This document shows, one piece after another, positions 34,415 to 42,468 of a DNA stretch of 64,000 bases. The first letter of the stretch is position 1. The number at the start of each line of letters is the position of its first letter. The DNA lies in NCBI RefSeq assembly GCF_014638745.1, contig NZ_BMFO01000004.1:124001-188000 (forward strand), written 5' to 3'. Below the pieces are notes generated by a model, which ran no database searches, had not been told where the DNA came from, and saw nothing but the letters and a program-made list of their open reading frames with translations. The translations under genes were made by a program, and so were the position numbers. The stretch is from Arenimonas maotaiensis. GTDB lineage: Bacteria; Pseudomonadota; Gammaproteobacteria; Xanthomonadales; Xanthomonadaceae.

Positions 34415-35206
34415 ATGGAAACTACCCTGGAACGCTTCGCGGGCGTCGAGCGCCTGTACGGCAAGGGCGCGCTCGCCCGTTTGGCGCAGTGCCGGGTCGC
34501 GGTGATCGGCATCGGTGGCGTCGGCTCCTGGCTGGTCGAGGCCTTGGCGCGCTCGGGCGTCGGCCACCTGACCCTGCTCGACGCCGACGACATCTGCGTC
34601 TCCAACAGCAACCGGCAGTCGCACGCGATGGACGGCTTCTTCGGCCGCAACAAGGTCGACGTCATGCGTGAGCGTTGCCTGGCCATCAATCCGGCCATGC
34701 AGGTCGAGGCGGTGGCGTCGTTCGTCACACCCGTGAATATGGCCAAGCTGCTGGATCGCCCGTTCGATCTGGTCATCGACGCCTGCGACAGCTTCCGGGT
34801 CAAGGTCGAACTGATCGTCTGGTGCCGGCGCCGCAAGCAGAAGCTGGTGGTGGTCGGCGCCGCCGGCGGCCGCACTGACCCGACCCAGATCCGCATCCGC
34901 GATCTGGCCAAGACCGAGCACGACGCGCTGTTGGCCCTGATCCGCCGCAAGCTGCGCACCGAATTCAATTTCCCGAAGAACAAGAACCGCTATTTCAGCG
35001 TGCCGGCGGTGTATTCGCTGGAGAACGTGCAGTACCCGCAACCGGACGGTTCGGTCTGCGGCATCCGCCCGGCCATCGACCCCGAGGGCGGCTTCAAGCT
35101 CGATTGCGGTGATGGCCTGGGCGCCGCCACGCACGTGACCGGCGCGTTCGCGTTCGCGGCCGCGGCCAAGGCCGTGGAGCTGCTGCTAAGCCGCAAAGCC
35201 AAATAG
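34415..35206 (+). CDS. tcdA: tRNA threonylcarbamoyladenosine dehydratase
   Basis: ThiF/E1-like enzyme of 263 residues that dehydrates t6A37 in ANN-decoding tRNAs to the cyclic form. ATG 34415 is chosen from the start of similarity (FAGVERLYGKGALARL). The ATP-binding motif is VIGIGGVGSWLVEALARSG. The adenylation Arg/Asp set lies in LLDADDICVSNSNRQSHA. The C-terminal NVQYPQPDGS stretch is usual in TcdA. Its end overlaps the convergent TatD-like gene by 21 bases. Confidence 0.94.
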   Translation: METTLERFAGVERLYGKGALARLAQCRVAVIGIGGVGSWLVEALARSGVGHLTLLDADDICVSNSNRQSHAMDGFFGRNKVDVMRERCLAINPAMQVEAVASFVTPVNMAKLLDRPFDLVIDACDSFRVKVELIVWCRRRKQKLVVVGAAGGRTDPTQIRIRDLAKTEHDALLALIRRKLRTEFNFPKNKNRYFSVPAVYSLENVQYPQPDGSVCGIRPAIDPEGGFKLDCGDGLGAATHVTGAFAFAAAAKAVELLLSRKAK

Positions 35207-35953
35207 GCGTTCGGCATTGGCGGTGGTCGCCTCGGCGATGTCGGCCGGCGGCCGTCCGCGTAGCATGGCCACTGCCTGCAACACCTTCGCCAGTTTGGCT
35301 GGTTCGTTGCGCTGGCCTTGTTCGCCGCACATCGGCTGGTCCGGCGCGTCGGTTTCCAGTAATAGATGCGCGAGCGGGAGTTCCCGCACGATGGCTTGTA
35401 AGCGGGTGCTGCGCGGGTAGGTGATGGGGCCGCCGATGCCGAGCAGGAAGCCCATGTCAGCCAGTTGCCGTGCCTGCTCCAGACTGCCGGAATACGAATG
35501 CACCACGCCCGAGACCGGGCCATGCCGCCGCAGCAGCTGGATGACCCGCTCGGTGGCCTTGCGGGCGTGCATGATCAACGGTTTGCCGAAAGCTTTGGCC
35601 TGGCGGATGTGTTCGATGAACACCCGCTCCTGATGCGCCACGTCCAGCCCCGGCACGAAGAAATCCAGACCGCATTCGCCGACCGCCACGCACTCCGGAC
35701 GGGCCAGCCAATCGGGCAGGGCGTCGAGATGGGTCTGGGTGTGTTCGGCGATGAACATCGGATGCAGGCCGTAGGCCGGCTTGATGTCCGGCTCGGCGGT
35801 CGCCAGCGCGGCCAATCCCGGCCAGCCGGCGAACGCGATGGCCGGCACCGCGAACGCCGATATGCCGGCCTCGCGGCCGCGAGCCAACACCTGCGGCAGG
35901 TCATCGGTGAAGTCGGCCACATCCAGGTGGCAGTGGCTGTCAACCAGCCGCAT
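35186..35953 (-). CDS. TatD-family metal-dependent hydrolase/DNase
   Basis: 255 residues, TIM-barrel metal-dependent hydrolase. Metal ligands are visible in VDSHCHLDVADF (the HxH motif), AVGECGLDFF (the Glu), KPLIMHARKATE (His), GVVHSYSGS (His) and LLLETDAPDQP (Asp). The last motif is diagnostic of TatD nucleases. It resembles the YjjV/TatD branch and may act on DNA or D-aminoacyl substrates in repair. It overlaps the upstream small membrane gene by 14 bases. Confidence 0.93.
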   Translation of the reverse strand: MRLVDSHCHLDVADFTDDLPQVLARGREAGISAFAVPAIAFAGWPGLAALATAEPDIKPAYGLHPMFIAEHTQTHLDALPDWLARPECVAVGECGLDFFVPGLDVAHQERVFIEHIRQAKAFGKPLIMHARKATERVIQLLRRHGPVSGVVHSYSGSLEQARQLADMGFLLGIGGPITYPRSTRLQAIVRELPLAHLLLETDAPDQPMCGEQGQRNEPAKLAKVLQAVAMLRGRPPADIAEATTANAERLFGFAA

Positions 35954-36155
35954 CGTCCGGCGTGTCCGGGTTCCGGCGCGCTTTCCAGCTGGCCAGCAGC
36001 GCCGTGCCCAGACCCAGCAGGATCTCGTCGATGAACGGGATGAAATCGGGCACCAGCAGGTTCAGCGCGAACAGGATCGCGGTCAGTTTGAACAGGGTGG
36101 GAAAACGCAGTTTGGCGGCGTAGGCCAGAAAGCGGGTAACCAGTAACTTGATCAT
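35940..36155 (-). CDS. Small membrane protein (YkvA/DUF1232-like)
   Basis: 71 residues from ATG 36153-36155. There is one hydrophobic helix pair around TLFKLTAILFALNLLVPDFIPFIDEILLGLG. The Pro-Asp-x-Ile-Pro motif resembles the YkvA (DUF1232) type membrane proteins, but the match is to a short motif only. An Arg/Asn-rich cytoplasmic tail follows. It is coupled to the downstream TatD-like gene. Function unknown. Confidence 0.7.
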   Translation of the reverse strand: MIKLLVTRFLAYAAKLRFPTLFKLTAILFALNLLVPDFIPFIDEILLGLGTALLASWKARRNPDTPDDAAG

Positions 36156-36257
36156 GGCCGGGGCTCCGCGAGGGCAGGAATGCTTTCGCCATTTTGGCAC
36201 AATTCGGCCGCGGGATTTCGGTTAGAATGATGGGCTGAACCCGCAGAGGAACCCCGT

Positions 36258-37421
36258 ATGGCCCTGAACCCGAACGATTTGTACGACATCCGCTCGCTGC
36301 TCTCGGAAGAAGAGCGCATGATCCAGGACGCGGTGGCGCGCTTCACCGACGAGAAGGTCATTCCGATCATCGGCGAGGCGTTCGACCAAGGCCGTTTCCC
36401 GAAGGAGCTGGTGCCGGAAATCGCGGCCATGGGTCTGCTGGGCTCCTCTTTGCCGGAAGAATACGGTTGCGCCGGCCTGAACGGCGTCAGCTACGGCCTG
36501 ATCTGCCAGGAGCTGGAGCGCGGCGATTCCGGCATCCGCAGCTTCGTCTCGGTTCAGAGCTCGCTGTGCATGTACCCGATTTACGCCTACGGTTCGGAAG
36601 AGCAGCGCCGTAAATACCTGCCGGGCATGGCCCGCGGCGAGATCATCGGCTGCTTCGGCCTGACCGAACCGCACGGCGGCTCCGATCCGGCCAACATGAA
36701 GACCCACGCCAAGAAGGACGGCGGCGACTGGGTCATCAACGGCGCCAAGATGTGGATCACCAACGGCAATCTGGCCGACATCGCCATCGTCTGGGCGATG
36801 ACCGATGAAGGCATCCAGGGCTTCATCGTCGAGAAAGGCACCCCGGGCTTCGTGGCCCAGGAGATCAAGCACAAGATGAGCCTGCGCGCCTCGGTCACTT
36901 CCGGCCTGTTCTTCGACAACGTGCGCATCCCCGACAGCCAGCGCCTGCCGAACGTGAAGGGCCTGAAAGGTCCGCTCGGCTGCCTGACCCAGGCCCGTTA
37001 TGGCATCACTTGGGGCCCGATCGGCGCCGCCCAGGCCTGTTTGACCGAAGTGGTGAACTACACCAAAGACCGCATCCTGTTCGGCCGCCCGCTGGCCGCC
37101 AACCAGGCCATCCAGGTCAAGTTGGCCGACATGGCCCGCCGCATCACCTTGGCGCAGCTGCTCAGCCTGCAGCTCGGCCGCCTGAAGGACGCCGGCAACA
37201 TGCAGCCGACCCAGGTCTCGCTGGCCAAGTGGAACAACTGCCGCATGGCCATCGACATCGCCCGTGAAGCGCGCGACATCCTCGGCGGCGCCGGCATCAC
37301 CACCGAATACTGCCCGATCCGCCATGCGCTGAACCTGGAATCGGTCATCACCTACGAGGGCACCGAAACCGTGCACCAGCTGGTGGTCGGCCGCGAACTG
37401 ACCGGCATCAACGCATTCTGA
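36258..37421 (+). CDS. gcdH: Glutaryl-CoA dehydrogenase
   Basis: FAD acyl-CoA dehydrogenase of 387 residues that oxidises and decarboxylates glutaryl-CoA to crotonyl-CoA in lysine, tryptophan and glutarate breakdown. The catalytic base is Glu367 in TYEGTETVHQLVVG. Arg94 in SGIRSFVSVQSSL sits where human GCDH has the Arg that binds the distal carboxylate. GCFGLTEPHGGSDP and WITNG are the FAD/substrate loops. It lies 22 bases upstream of a fused E1 dehydrogenase gene. A TAGAAT about 30 bases upstream is a possible -10. Confidence 0.95.
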   Translation: MALNPNDLYDIRSLLSEEERMIQDAVARFTDEKVIPIIGEAFDQGRFPKELVPEIAAMGLLGSSLPEEYGCAGLNGVSYGLICQELERGDSGIRSFVSVQSSLCMYPIYAYGSEEQRRKYLPGMARGEIIGCFGLTEPHGGSDPANMKTHAKKDGGDWVINGAKMWITNGNLADIAIVWAMTDEGIQGFIVEKGTPGFVAQEIKHKMSLRASVTSGLFFDNVRIPDSQRLPNVKGLKGPLGCLTQARYGITWGPIGAAQACLTEVVNYTKDRILFGRPLAANQAIQVKLADMARRITLAQLLSLQLGRLKDAGNMQPTQVSLAKWNNCRMAIDIAREARDILGGAGITTEYCPIRHALNLESVITYEGTETVHQLVVGRELTGINAF

Positions 37422-37443
37422 CCGAACCACACAGGTACCGCAC

Positions 37444-39708
37444 ATGAGCGCTGTCACGCCGATTCCGGCCCGCCACAAGGACGTCAACCGGGCCAAGGTC
37501 TGCGACGACAACTTCATCGAATTCGTGCGTAACTGGCAGGGCGACGTCCTGCCCAAGCCGACGCCCGACGAGCCCATCCTCGACGGCAGCGCCTGCAGCG
37601 CCCGCGACTTCGACGAGCTGTTCCGCTCGCAGCTGATCTCACGCCATCTCGATCTGATGGCGCGCGTGCTGCGTGTGCAGCAGAAGGTGTTCTACACCAT
37701 CGGCTCCAGCGGCCACGAGGGCAATGCCATGGTGGCGCGCCTGACCCGCCACACCGATCCGGCCTTCCTGCACTACCGCAGCGGCGGCTTCATGGCCGAG
37801 CGCTTCCGCAAACTGCCGGGCATGGATCCGATCATGGACTCCGCGCTGAGCTTCGCCGCCAGCAAGGAAGACCCGATTTCCGGCGGCCGCCACAAAGTCT
37901 GGGGCAGCAAGCCGCTGTGGGTGCTGCCGCAGACCTCGACCATCGCCTCGCACCTGCCGAAGGCGCTCGGCACCGCCATCGCCGTCGAGCAGGCCAAGCG
38001 CATCGGCCACGCCTCGCCGATCCCCGACGACTCGATCGTGATCTGCTCGTTCGGCGACGCCTCCAGCAACCACGCCAGCGCCCAGACCGCGTTCAACACC
38101 GCGCAGTGGACGGCTTACCAGAAGCTGCCGGCGCCGGTACTGTACGTGTGCGAGGACAACGGCATCGGCATTTCGGTGAAGACGCCGACCGGTTGGGTCA
38201 ACAACGCCTTCCGCCACCGCGACGGCCTGGATTACTTCTATGCCGACGGCCTCGACATCGCCGAAGGCTACGGCCAGGTGCAAGCCGCGGTGGAGCATTG
38301 TCGCCGTACCCGCCGGCCGACTTTCCTGCATTTGCGCACCACGCGCATCATGGGCCACGCCGGTACCGACTTCGAGATCGAATGGCGCAGCTTCGAGGAG
38401 CTGATGGCGGTCGAAGCCACCGATCCGCTGCTGCGTTCGGCCGAAATCGCCCTGCAGTCGGGTTGGATGTCCAAGCAGGCGGTGCTCGATCTGTACGAGG
38501 CCACCCGCGCCAAGTGCTTCGCCGCCGCCGAGGAGGCCGATAAGCGTCCGAAGCTGGAGACGCTGGAAGAGGTCATCGCGCCGCTGGCGCCGTACACCCC
38601 GGACGCCGTGCGCGCCGAGGCCCGCCGCGCCGATTACGCCGAGCGCCGCCTGGCGGTGTTCGGTTCCGAGCAGAAACTGCCGGAGAAGCAGCCGCCGCGC
38701 CATCTGGCGATCCAGATCAACAACGCGTTGCACGATCTGTTCTGCAAATACCCAGAGAGCCTGCTGTTCGGCGAGGACGTGGCCCAGAAGGGCGGCGTAT
38801 ACACCGTGACCAAGGGGCTGCAGAAGGCGTTCAAGGGCGCCCGCGTGTTCAACACGCTGCTCGACGAGACCATGATCCTCGGTCTGGCCCAGGGCTTCGC
38901 CAACCTCGGCATGCTGCCGTTGCCGGAAATCCAGTATTTGGCCTACTTTCACAACGCCTGCGACCAGATCCGGGGCGAAGCCTGCTCGCTACAGTTCTTC
39001 AGCAACGGCCAATACCGCAATCCGATGGTGATGCGCGTGGCCTCGCTCGGCTACCAGCGCGGCTTCGGCGGCCACTTCCACAACGACAACTCGATCACCG
39101 CCCTGCGCGACATCCCCGGCTTGCTGGTCGGTTGCCCGTCGCGCGGCGACGACGCGGTGACCATGCTGCGCTCGATGATGGCGCTGGCCAAGGTCGACGG
39201 CCGGGTCTGCGCCTATCTGGAGCCGATCGCGCTGTACATGACCAAGGACCTGTACGAAGCCGGCGACGGCCTGTGGCAGACGGCCTATCCGGAACCGTCG
39301 GAGGCGATGGAAATCGGCGCAGAGCGCGTGTATTTCCCGGAGAACAGCGATGTCGTGGTGTTCACCTTCGGCAACGGCGTGCCGATGAGCCTGCGCGCCG
39401 CCCGCCAGATCGAGCAGACGTTGAACTGGAAGGTGCGCGTGGTCGACCTGCGCTGGTTGCAGCCGCTGAACGCGGACGCCATCGCCAAGCATGCCGGTGA
39501 ATGCAAACGCATTCTGGTGGTCGATGAAGGCCGCCGCAGCGCCGGCGTGGGCGAGGGCGTGATCACCGCCATCGTCGAGTCCGGCCACGGCGCCAAGCCC
39601 TTGCGCCGCGTGGTCGGCGCCGATACCTACACGCCGTTGGCGGGCGCCGCCTTCGCGGTCATCCCGGCCGACGCCGACATCGTCAGCGCCGCCATCGAGC
39701 TGGTGTAA
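37444..39708 (+). CDS. Fused E1 alpha/beta subunits of a 2-oxoacid dehydrogenase
   Basis: 754 residues. The first ~400 form an E1-alpha thiamine diphosphate domain with HYRSGGFMAERF, and GDASSNHASAQTAFNTAQW as the metal/ThDP motif. The rest, from about 415, is E1-beta with LLFGEDVAQKGGVYTVTKGLQ, FNTLLDETMILGLAQGFA, PEIQYLAYFHNA and the C-terminal transketolase domain RVVDLRWLQPL. Branched-chain-type E1 is normally two proteins; this is a natural fusion. No E2 or E3 gene is adjacent. Operon position with glutaryl-CoA dehydrogenase suggests 2-oxoadipate (giving glutaryl-CoA) as substrate, but branched-chain 2-oxoacids remain possible. Confidence 0.9.
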   Translation: MSAVTPIPARHKDVNRAKVCDDNFIEFVRNWQGDVLPKPTPDEPILDGSACSARDFDELFRSQLISRHLDLMARVLRVQQKVFYTIGSSGHEGNAMVARLTRHTDPAFLHYRSGGFMAERFRKLPGMDPIMDSALSFAASKEDPISGGRHKVWGSKPLWVLPQTSTIASHLPKALGTAIAVEQAKRIGHASPIPDDSIVICSFGDASSNHASAQTAFNTAQWTAYQKLPAPVLYVCEDNGIGISVKTPTGWVNNAFRHRDGLDYFYADGLDIAEGYGQVQAAVEHCRRTRRPTFLHLRTTRIMGHAGTDFEIEWRSFEELMAVEATDPLLRSAEIALQSGWMSKQAVLDLYEATRAKCFAAAEEADKRPKLETLEEVIAPLAPYTPDAVRAEARRADYAERRLAVFGSEQKLPEKQPPRHLAIQINNALHDLFCKYPESLLFGEDVAQKGGVYTVTKGLQKAFKGARVFNTLLDETMILGLAQGFANLGMLPLPEIQYLAYFHNACDQIRGEACSLQFFSNGQYRNPMVMRVASLGYQRGFGGHFHNDNSITALRDIPGLLVGCPSRGDDAVTMLRSMMALAKVDGRVCAYLEPIALYMTKDLYEAGDGLWQTAYPEPSEAMEIGAERVYFPENSDVVVFTFGNGVPMSLRAARQIEQTLNWKVRVVDLRWLQPLNADAIAKHAGECKRILVVDEGRRSAGVGEGVITAIVESGHGAKPLRRVVGADTYTPLAGAAFAVIPADADIVSAAIELV

Positions 39709-39711
39709 GGC

Positions 39712-40584
39712 TTATTTCTTGACGGCGGCCGCGGCCGCCGGTTTCGCGCTTGCCGCCGGTGCCGGCGCGGCGGCCGGTTTCGGCGTCGTTTTCGGATAAC
39801 CGAACACTCGGCGCAGCATGCGTTCGTTGCCGGCGATTTCCGCGGCCGAGGTCTTGACGAACTGCGTAGTGCCGATTTCGGTCAACACGTCGATCAGGTT
39901 CGGGTTCTCGTGCAGTTTCAGCATGGCGTCGGTCACCGCGGTGCGGACAGTGGCCGGCACTTTGCCCGAGGCGCTGAAGGATCGGCCCGGCAGGCTGCGC
40001 GACAGGTGCACCGATTCCAGGTTCGGATATTGCTGTGCGATGTAGATCGGCACCATGGCGGCCATGGCTTCCTGCGCGAACACCGCGTCGACGCCATCTT
40101 TCAGGGTCTGAGCCGAGGACGCGATTTCCGGCTGGGCGATCGGATTGGGATACAACTCGCCCAGGAACAGATAGCCCAGACTCGGCGACGGCATGCTGAT
40201 GATGGTGCCGGCCATCAGGCCCTGCGTGCCGCCGGCGGTGTTTTCCGGGCTCACCAGCAGCGAGAACTGGGTCGGTTCGGCGACGCGCACCAGCGGTATG
40301 AAACCTTGGCGCTGCGCGCGGAAGTCGGCGAAATGGGCTTCCTCGAACGAGAAATCGACCGGCGCGTTGGCCAGGATGTCGCGCCAGTAGCCATGGTAGT
40401 TGTTGGCGGTCTTCAGCGTGAACGTGTGTCCGGTGGCGCGGCCGAGGTAGGCCATCAGCGGCTTGTAGATTTCCTGCGCCTGGCTGGCGGGATAGTTGGG
40501 CTCGACGGTGACCGTGTAATTGGCGGCCGATGCGCTCAGGCTGAGCGCGGATAATCCGGCGAGGATCAGGGCTTTACGCAACAT
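39712..40584 (-). CDS. PhnD-like periplasmic substrate-binding protein (orphan)
   Basis: 290 residues from ATG 40582-40584. The signal peptide ends near SASA-ANYT (residue ~23). The mature part resembles PhnD-type binding proteins of phosphate/phosphonate ABC transporters: TVTVEPNYPASQAQEIYKPLMAYL, SFEEAHFADFRAQ, and GTIISMPSPSLGYLF. No permease or ATPase gene lies nearby, so it may serve a sensor or a remote transporter. The last ~25 residues are a Pro/Ala/Lys tail that is not part of the family. It is convergent with the E1 gene, only 3 bases apart. Confidence 0.82.
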   Translation of the reverse strand: MLRKALILAGLSALSLSASAANYTVTVEPNYPASQAQEIYKPLMAYLGRATGHTFTLKTANNYHGYWRDILANAPVDFSFEEAHFADFRAQRQGFIPLVRVAEPTQFSLLVSPENTAGGTQGLMAGTIISMPSPSLGYLFLGELYPNPIAQPEIASSAQTLKDGVDAVFAQEAMAAMVPIYIAQQYPNLESVHLSRSLPGRSFSASGKVPATVRTAVTDAMLKLHENPNLIDVLTEIGTTQFVKTSAAEIAGNERMLRRVFGYPKTTPKPAAAPAPAASAKPAAAAAVKK

Positions 40585-40621
40585 GCTGGGGCTCCGTAAC
40601 GGGACGTCACAAAACCAAAGC

Positions 40622-41491
40622 CTAGCATATTTCAATCGCCACGACGTCGACCCGGCCGGCCTGATTCGACAGTTCCGCAGCGGCTTCCATCGGCGCCGGC
40701 AGAACCGCCACGCCCCAGTCGCCGCCGGCAGCGGCATCGACCACCGTGCCGGCTTCCTGCGCACCTGCATGCAACAGCTGCCCGGCCCGCAGGCCCGTTC
40801 CGCGCACCGTAAACAGATCGCGTTTGCTCTTGCCGAGATAATGCGTGCGCGCGACGATTTCCTGGCCCGGATAGCAGCCTTTTTTCAGGCTGAACGCGGA
40901 TAGGCGCTGCAGACCCAGCATCTGCGGCGTCCAGCGGCCGAGTTGCTCGGCATGCAGCCACGGCCAGCCGATGGCCATGTCCAAGGCGTGCCAGACCTCG
41001 GCCGCGTCGGCGTCGGGCGCGAAACGCCGGGTTGAAACGTGCAGCGTCCGCTGCCAGCGTTGGCCGGGAATATTTAGGTGGTGGCGGTCGGCGTCCTCGC
41101 TCAGCACATCGGGCCGCGCTGTGCCGTCTCCGGCAATTTCGCCGCAGACGTGCCATTCCTCGATATGCTGCAGGCGTACTTTGGCGCGGAACACGAAGCG
41201 CCGCAAGCTGTCGATCAAGGCCGCCGGATCGCCGGCCGGCAGGATCATCAGATACGCGCCCGAAGCCAGCCTGGCGAGGTAGAACAGGGCCAGAACGCGG
41301 CCTTGTGGATTGAGCCAGCCGTTGTATTGCCAGGCGCCGGGCGTCAGCGCGTTCACGTCGTTCATGCATTGCGACTGCAAAAATACAGGCGCATCAAGGC
41401 CGTCGACGCCGATCACGGCATGGCCGGGCAGGGCGAACTCCCGTGCGGGACGCAAATTTAACTTGAACGGCATGGCAATGGGATTTAACAT
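40622..41491 (-). CDS. ygfZ: Folate-dependent Fe-S protein YgfZ (CAF17/GcvT-like)
   Basis: Tetrahydrofolate-binding protein of the YgfZ family that supports repair or assembly of certain Fe-S enzymes, 289 residues from ATG 41491 (an ATG 6 codons later, at 41473, is also possible). The hallmark KKGCYPGQEIVARTHYLGKSKR with its essential Cys is at about residues 204-225. FLQSQCMNDVN near the start matches the folate-fold region. It is divergent from the sdh locus with only 6 bases between the two start codons. Adjacency to succinate dehydrogenase, an Fe-S enzyme, makes functional sense. Confidence 0.93.
   Translation of the reverse strand: MLNPIAMPFKLNLRPAREFALPGHAVIGVDGLDAPVFLQSQCMNDVNALTPGAWQYNGWLNPQGRVLALFYLARLASGAYLMILPAGDPAALIDSLRRFVFRAKVRLQHIEEWHVCGEIAGDGTARPDVLSEDADRHHLNIPGQRWQRTLHVSTRRFAPDADAAEVWHALDMAIGWPWLHAEQLGRWTPQMLGLQRLSAFSLKKGCYPGQEIVARTHYLGKSKRDLFTVRGTGLRAGQLLHAGAQEAGTVVDAAAGGDWGVAVLPAPMEAAAELSNQAGRVDVVAIEIC
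41463..41491 (+). promoter_or_regulatory. Candidate promoter of the sdh operon, giving a leaderless start
   Basis: TTGAAC at 41463-41468, a 17-base spacer and TAACAT at 41486-41491. Each element matches consensus at 4 of 6. Transcription would begin about 41498, which is the A of the SdhAF4 ATG. Both elements lie within the 5' end of ygfZ. Spacing is ideal but the elements are imperfect. Confidence 0.4.
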
Positions 41492-41497
41492 AGTCGG

Positions 41498-41671
41498 ATG
41501 ATTGAAACGCCCCATTCTAGCGAGATTACCGCGGTGGCGCACAGCCCGGAGCCCGAGTCGGCGGCGCCGGCGCTCCATCCGGAACCGCCGCCGGAAATCG
41601 GCGGCCGCGAGGGCCCGGAACCGACCCGTTTCGGCGACTGGGAAAAGAACGGCCGCTGCATCGATTTTTAA
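41498..41671 (+). CDS. Succinate dehydrogenase assembly factor 4 homologue (DUF1674)
   Basis: 57 residues. The last 24 residues (GGREGPEPTRFGDWEKNGRC read in part, then IDF at the C-terminus) are the complete signature of the DUF1674/SDHAF4 family, whose mitochondrial members bind the flavinylated SDHA subunit and protect it before it joins SDHB. The first ~33 residues are a Pro/Ala/Glu-rich disordered arm. The gene lies 17 bases before sdhC, the right place for this role. A second frame over the same bases gives an Arg-rich shadow. No ribosome-binding site precedes the ATG, which fits a leaderless mRNA. Confidence 0.88.
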   Translation: MIETPHSSEITAVAHSPEPESAAPALHPEPPPEIGGREGPEPTRFGDWEKNGRCIDF

Positions 41672-41688
41672 CCTCTACGGGTAAGCCT

Positions 41689-42084
41689 ATGTCCGCGCAA
41701 AAACGCCCCTTGTCGCCGCATCTGTCGATCCATCCGCAACGGATGACCGGCGGGATGTCGATCCTCCACCGCATCACCGGCGTGATTTTGGCTGTCGGCA
41801 GCCTGGGCCTGCTGTGGGTGTTGGTCTCGGCCGGTATGGGCGAGCAGGCGTTCGCCGCCACGCAGGCCTGTTTGGCCTCGCCGTTGGGCCGCTTGGCGCT
41901 CGCCGCCTATTCCGCGGCGCTGATGTACCACCTGTTCAACGGCATCCGCCATTTGGCCTGGGACGCCGGCAAGGGCTTCGACCTGCCGTCGGTGTACCGT
42001 TCCGGCTATGCCGTGATCGCGCTCACCGTGTTGGCCACCGCCGGCATCTGGTGGCTGGCTCTGGGCACGGGAGGTGCTGCATGA
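41689..42084 (+). CDS. sdhC: Succinate dehydrogenase cytochrome b556 subunit
   Basis: 131 residues with three membrane helices. RPLSPHLSIHPQRMTGGMSILHRITGVIL at the N-terminus read in part holds the family Ser and Arg near the quinone site (SILHRITG). MYHLFNGIRHLAWDAG carries the haem b His ligand (in YHLFNGIRH). With SdhD it anchors SdhAB in the inner membrane and binds haem and ubiquinone. It overlaps sdhD by ATGA. Confidence 0.96.
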   Translation: MSAQKRPLSPHLSIHPQRMTGGMSILHRITGVILAVGSLGLLWVLVSAGMGEQAFAATQACLASPLGRLALAAYSAALMYHLFNGIRHLAWDAGKGFDLPSVYRSGYAVIALTVLATAGIWWLALGTGGAA

Positions 42085-42461
42085 AATACCGCAATCCGAT
42101 CGCGACCGCGCGCGGCCTCGGCTCGGCCAAGTCCGGCTTCGGCCACTGGTGGGCGCAGCGCCTGAGTGCCGTGGTGCTGGCGCTGTTCACCCCGTTCGTG
42201 GTGTATTGCCTGGCCAAATACGGCATCGCCGATTACGCCCTGTTGAAAGCCCTGTTCGCCAACCCGTTGTTCAGCGCGGCCTGCGCGCTGTACGTGTTGG
42301 CGCTGTTCTGGCACGCCCGTCTGGGCCTGCAGGTGGTGGTCGAGGACTACATCCATGCGCCGGGCCTGGAAGTCGCCTTGCAGATCGTCGTCAAGATCGT
42401 CTATTCCTTCGCCGCGGTGGCCGCCCTGGTCGCCATCGCCCGCCTCGCGCTGAGCGCCTGA
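42081..42461 (+). CDS. sdhD: Succinate dehydrogenase hydrophobic membrane anchor
   Basis: 126 residues, three membrane helices. ATG 42081 overlaps the sdhC stop. [22 protein letters not shown] and [20 protein letters not shown] are conserved; the His and the Asp-Tyr of the second stretch match the haem ligand and quinone-site residues of SdhD. It is followed by sdhA after 7 bases. Confidence 0.95.
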   Translation: MKYRNPIATARGLGSAKSGFGHWWAQRLSAVVLALFTPFVVYCLAKYGIADYALLKALFANPLFSAACALYVLALFWHARLGLQVVVEDYIHAPGLEVALQIVVKIVYSFAAVAALVAIARLALSA

Positions 42462-42468
42462 GACCGAT

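Noticed and set aside
36195-36212. TGGCAC as a sigma-54 -24 element before gcdH
   Set aside because: The matching GC of the -12 element is not at the required distance.
41502-41684. 60-codon frame in the sdh leader (Arg-rich)
   Set aside because: The +2-shifted frame over the same bases gives the DUF1674 signature; the Arg-rich product is a shadow.
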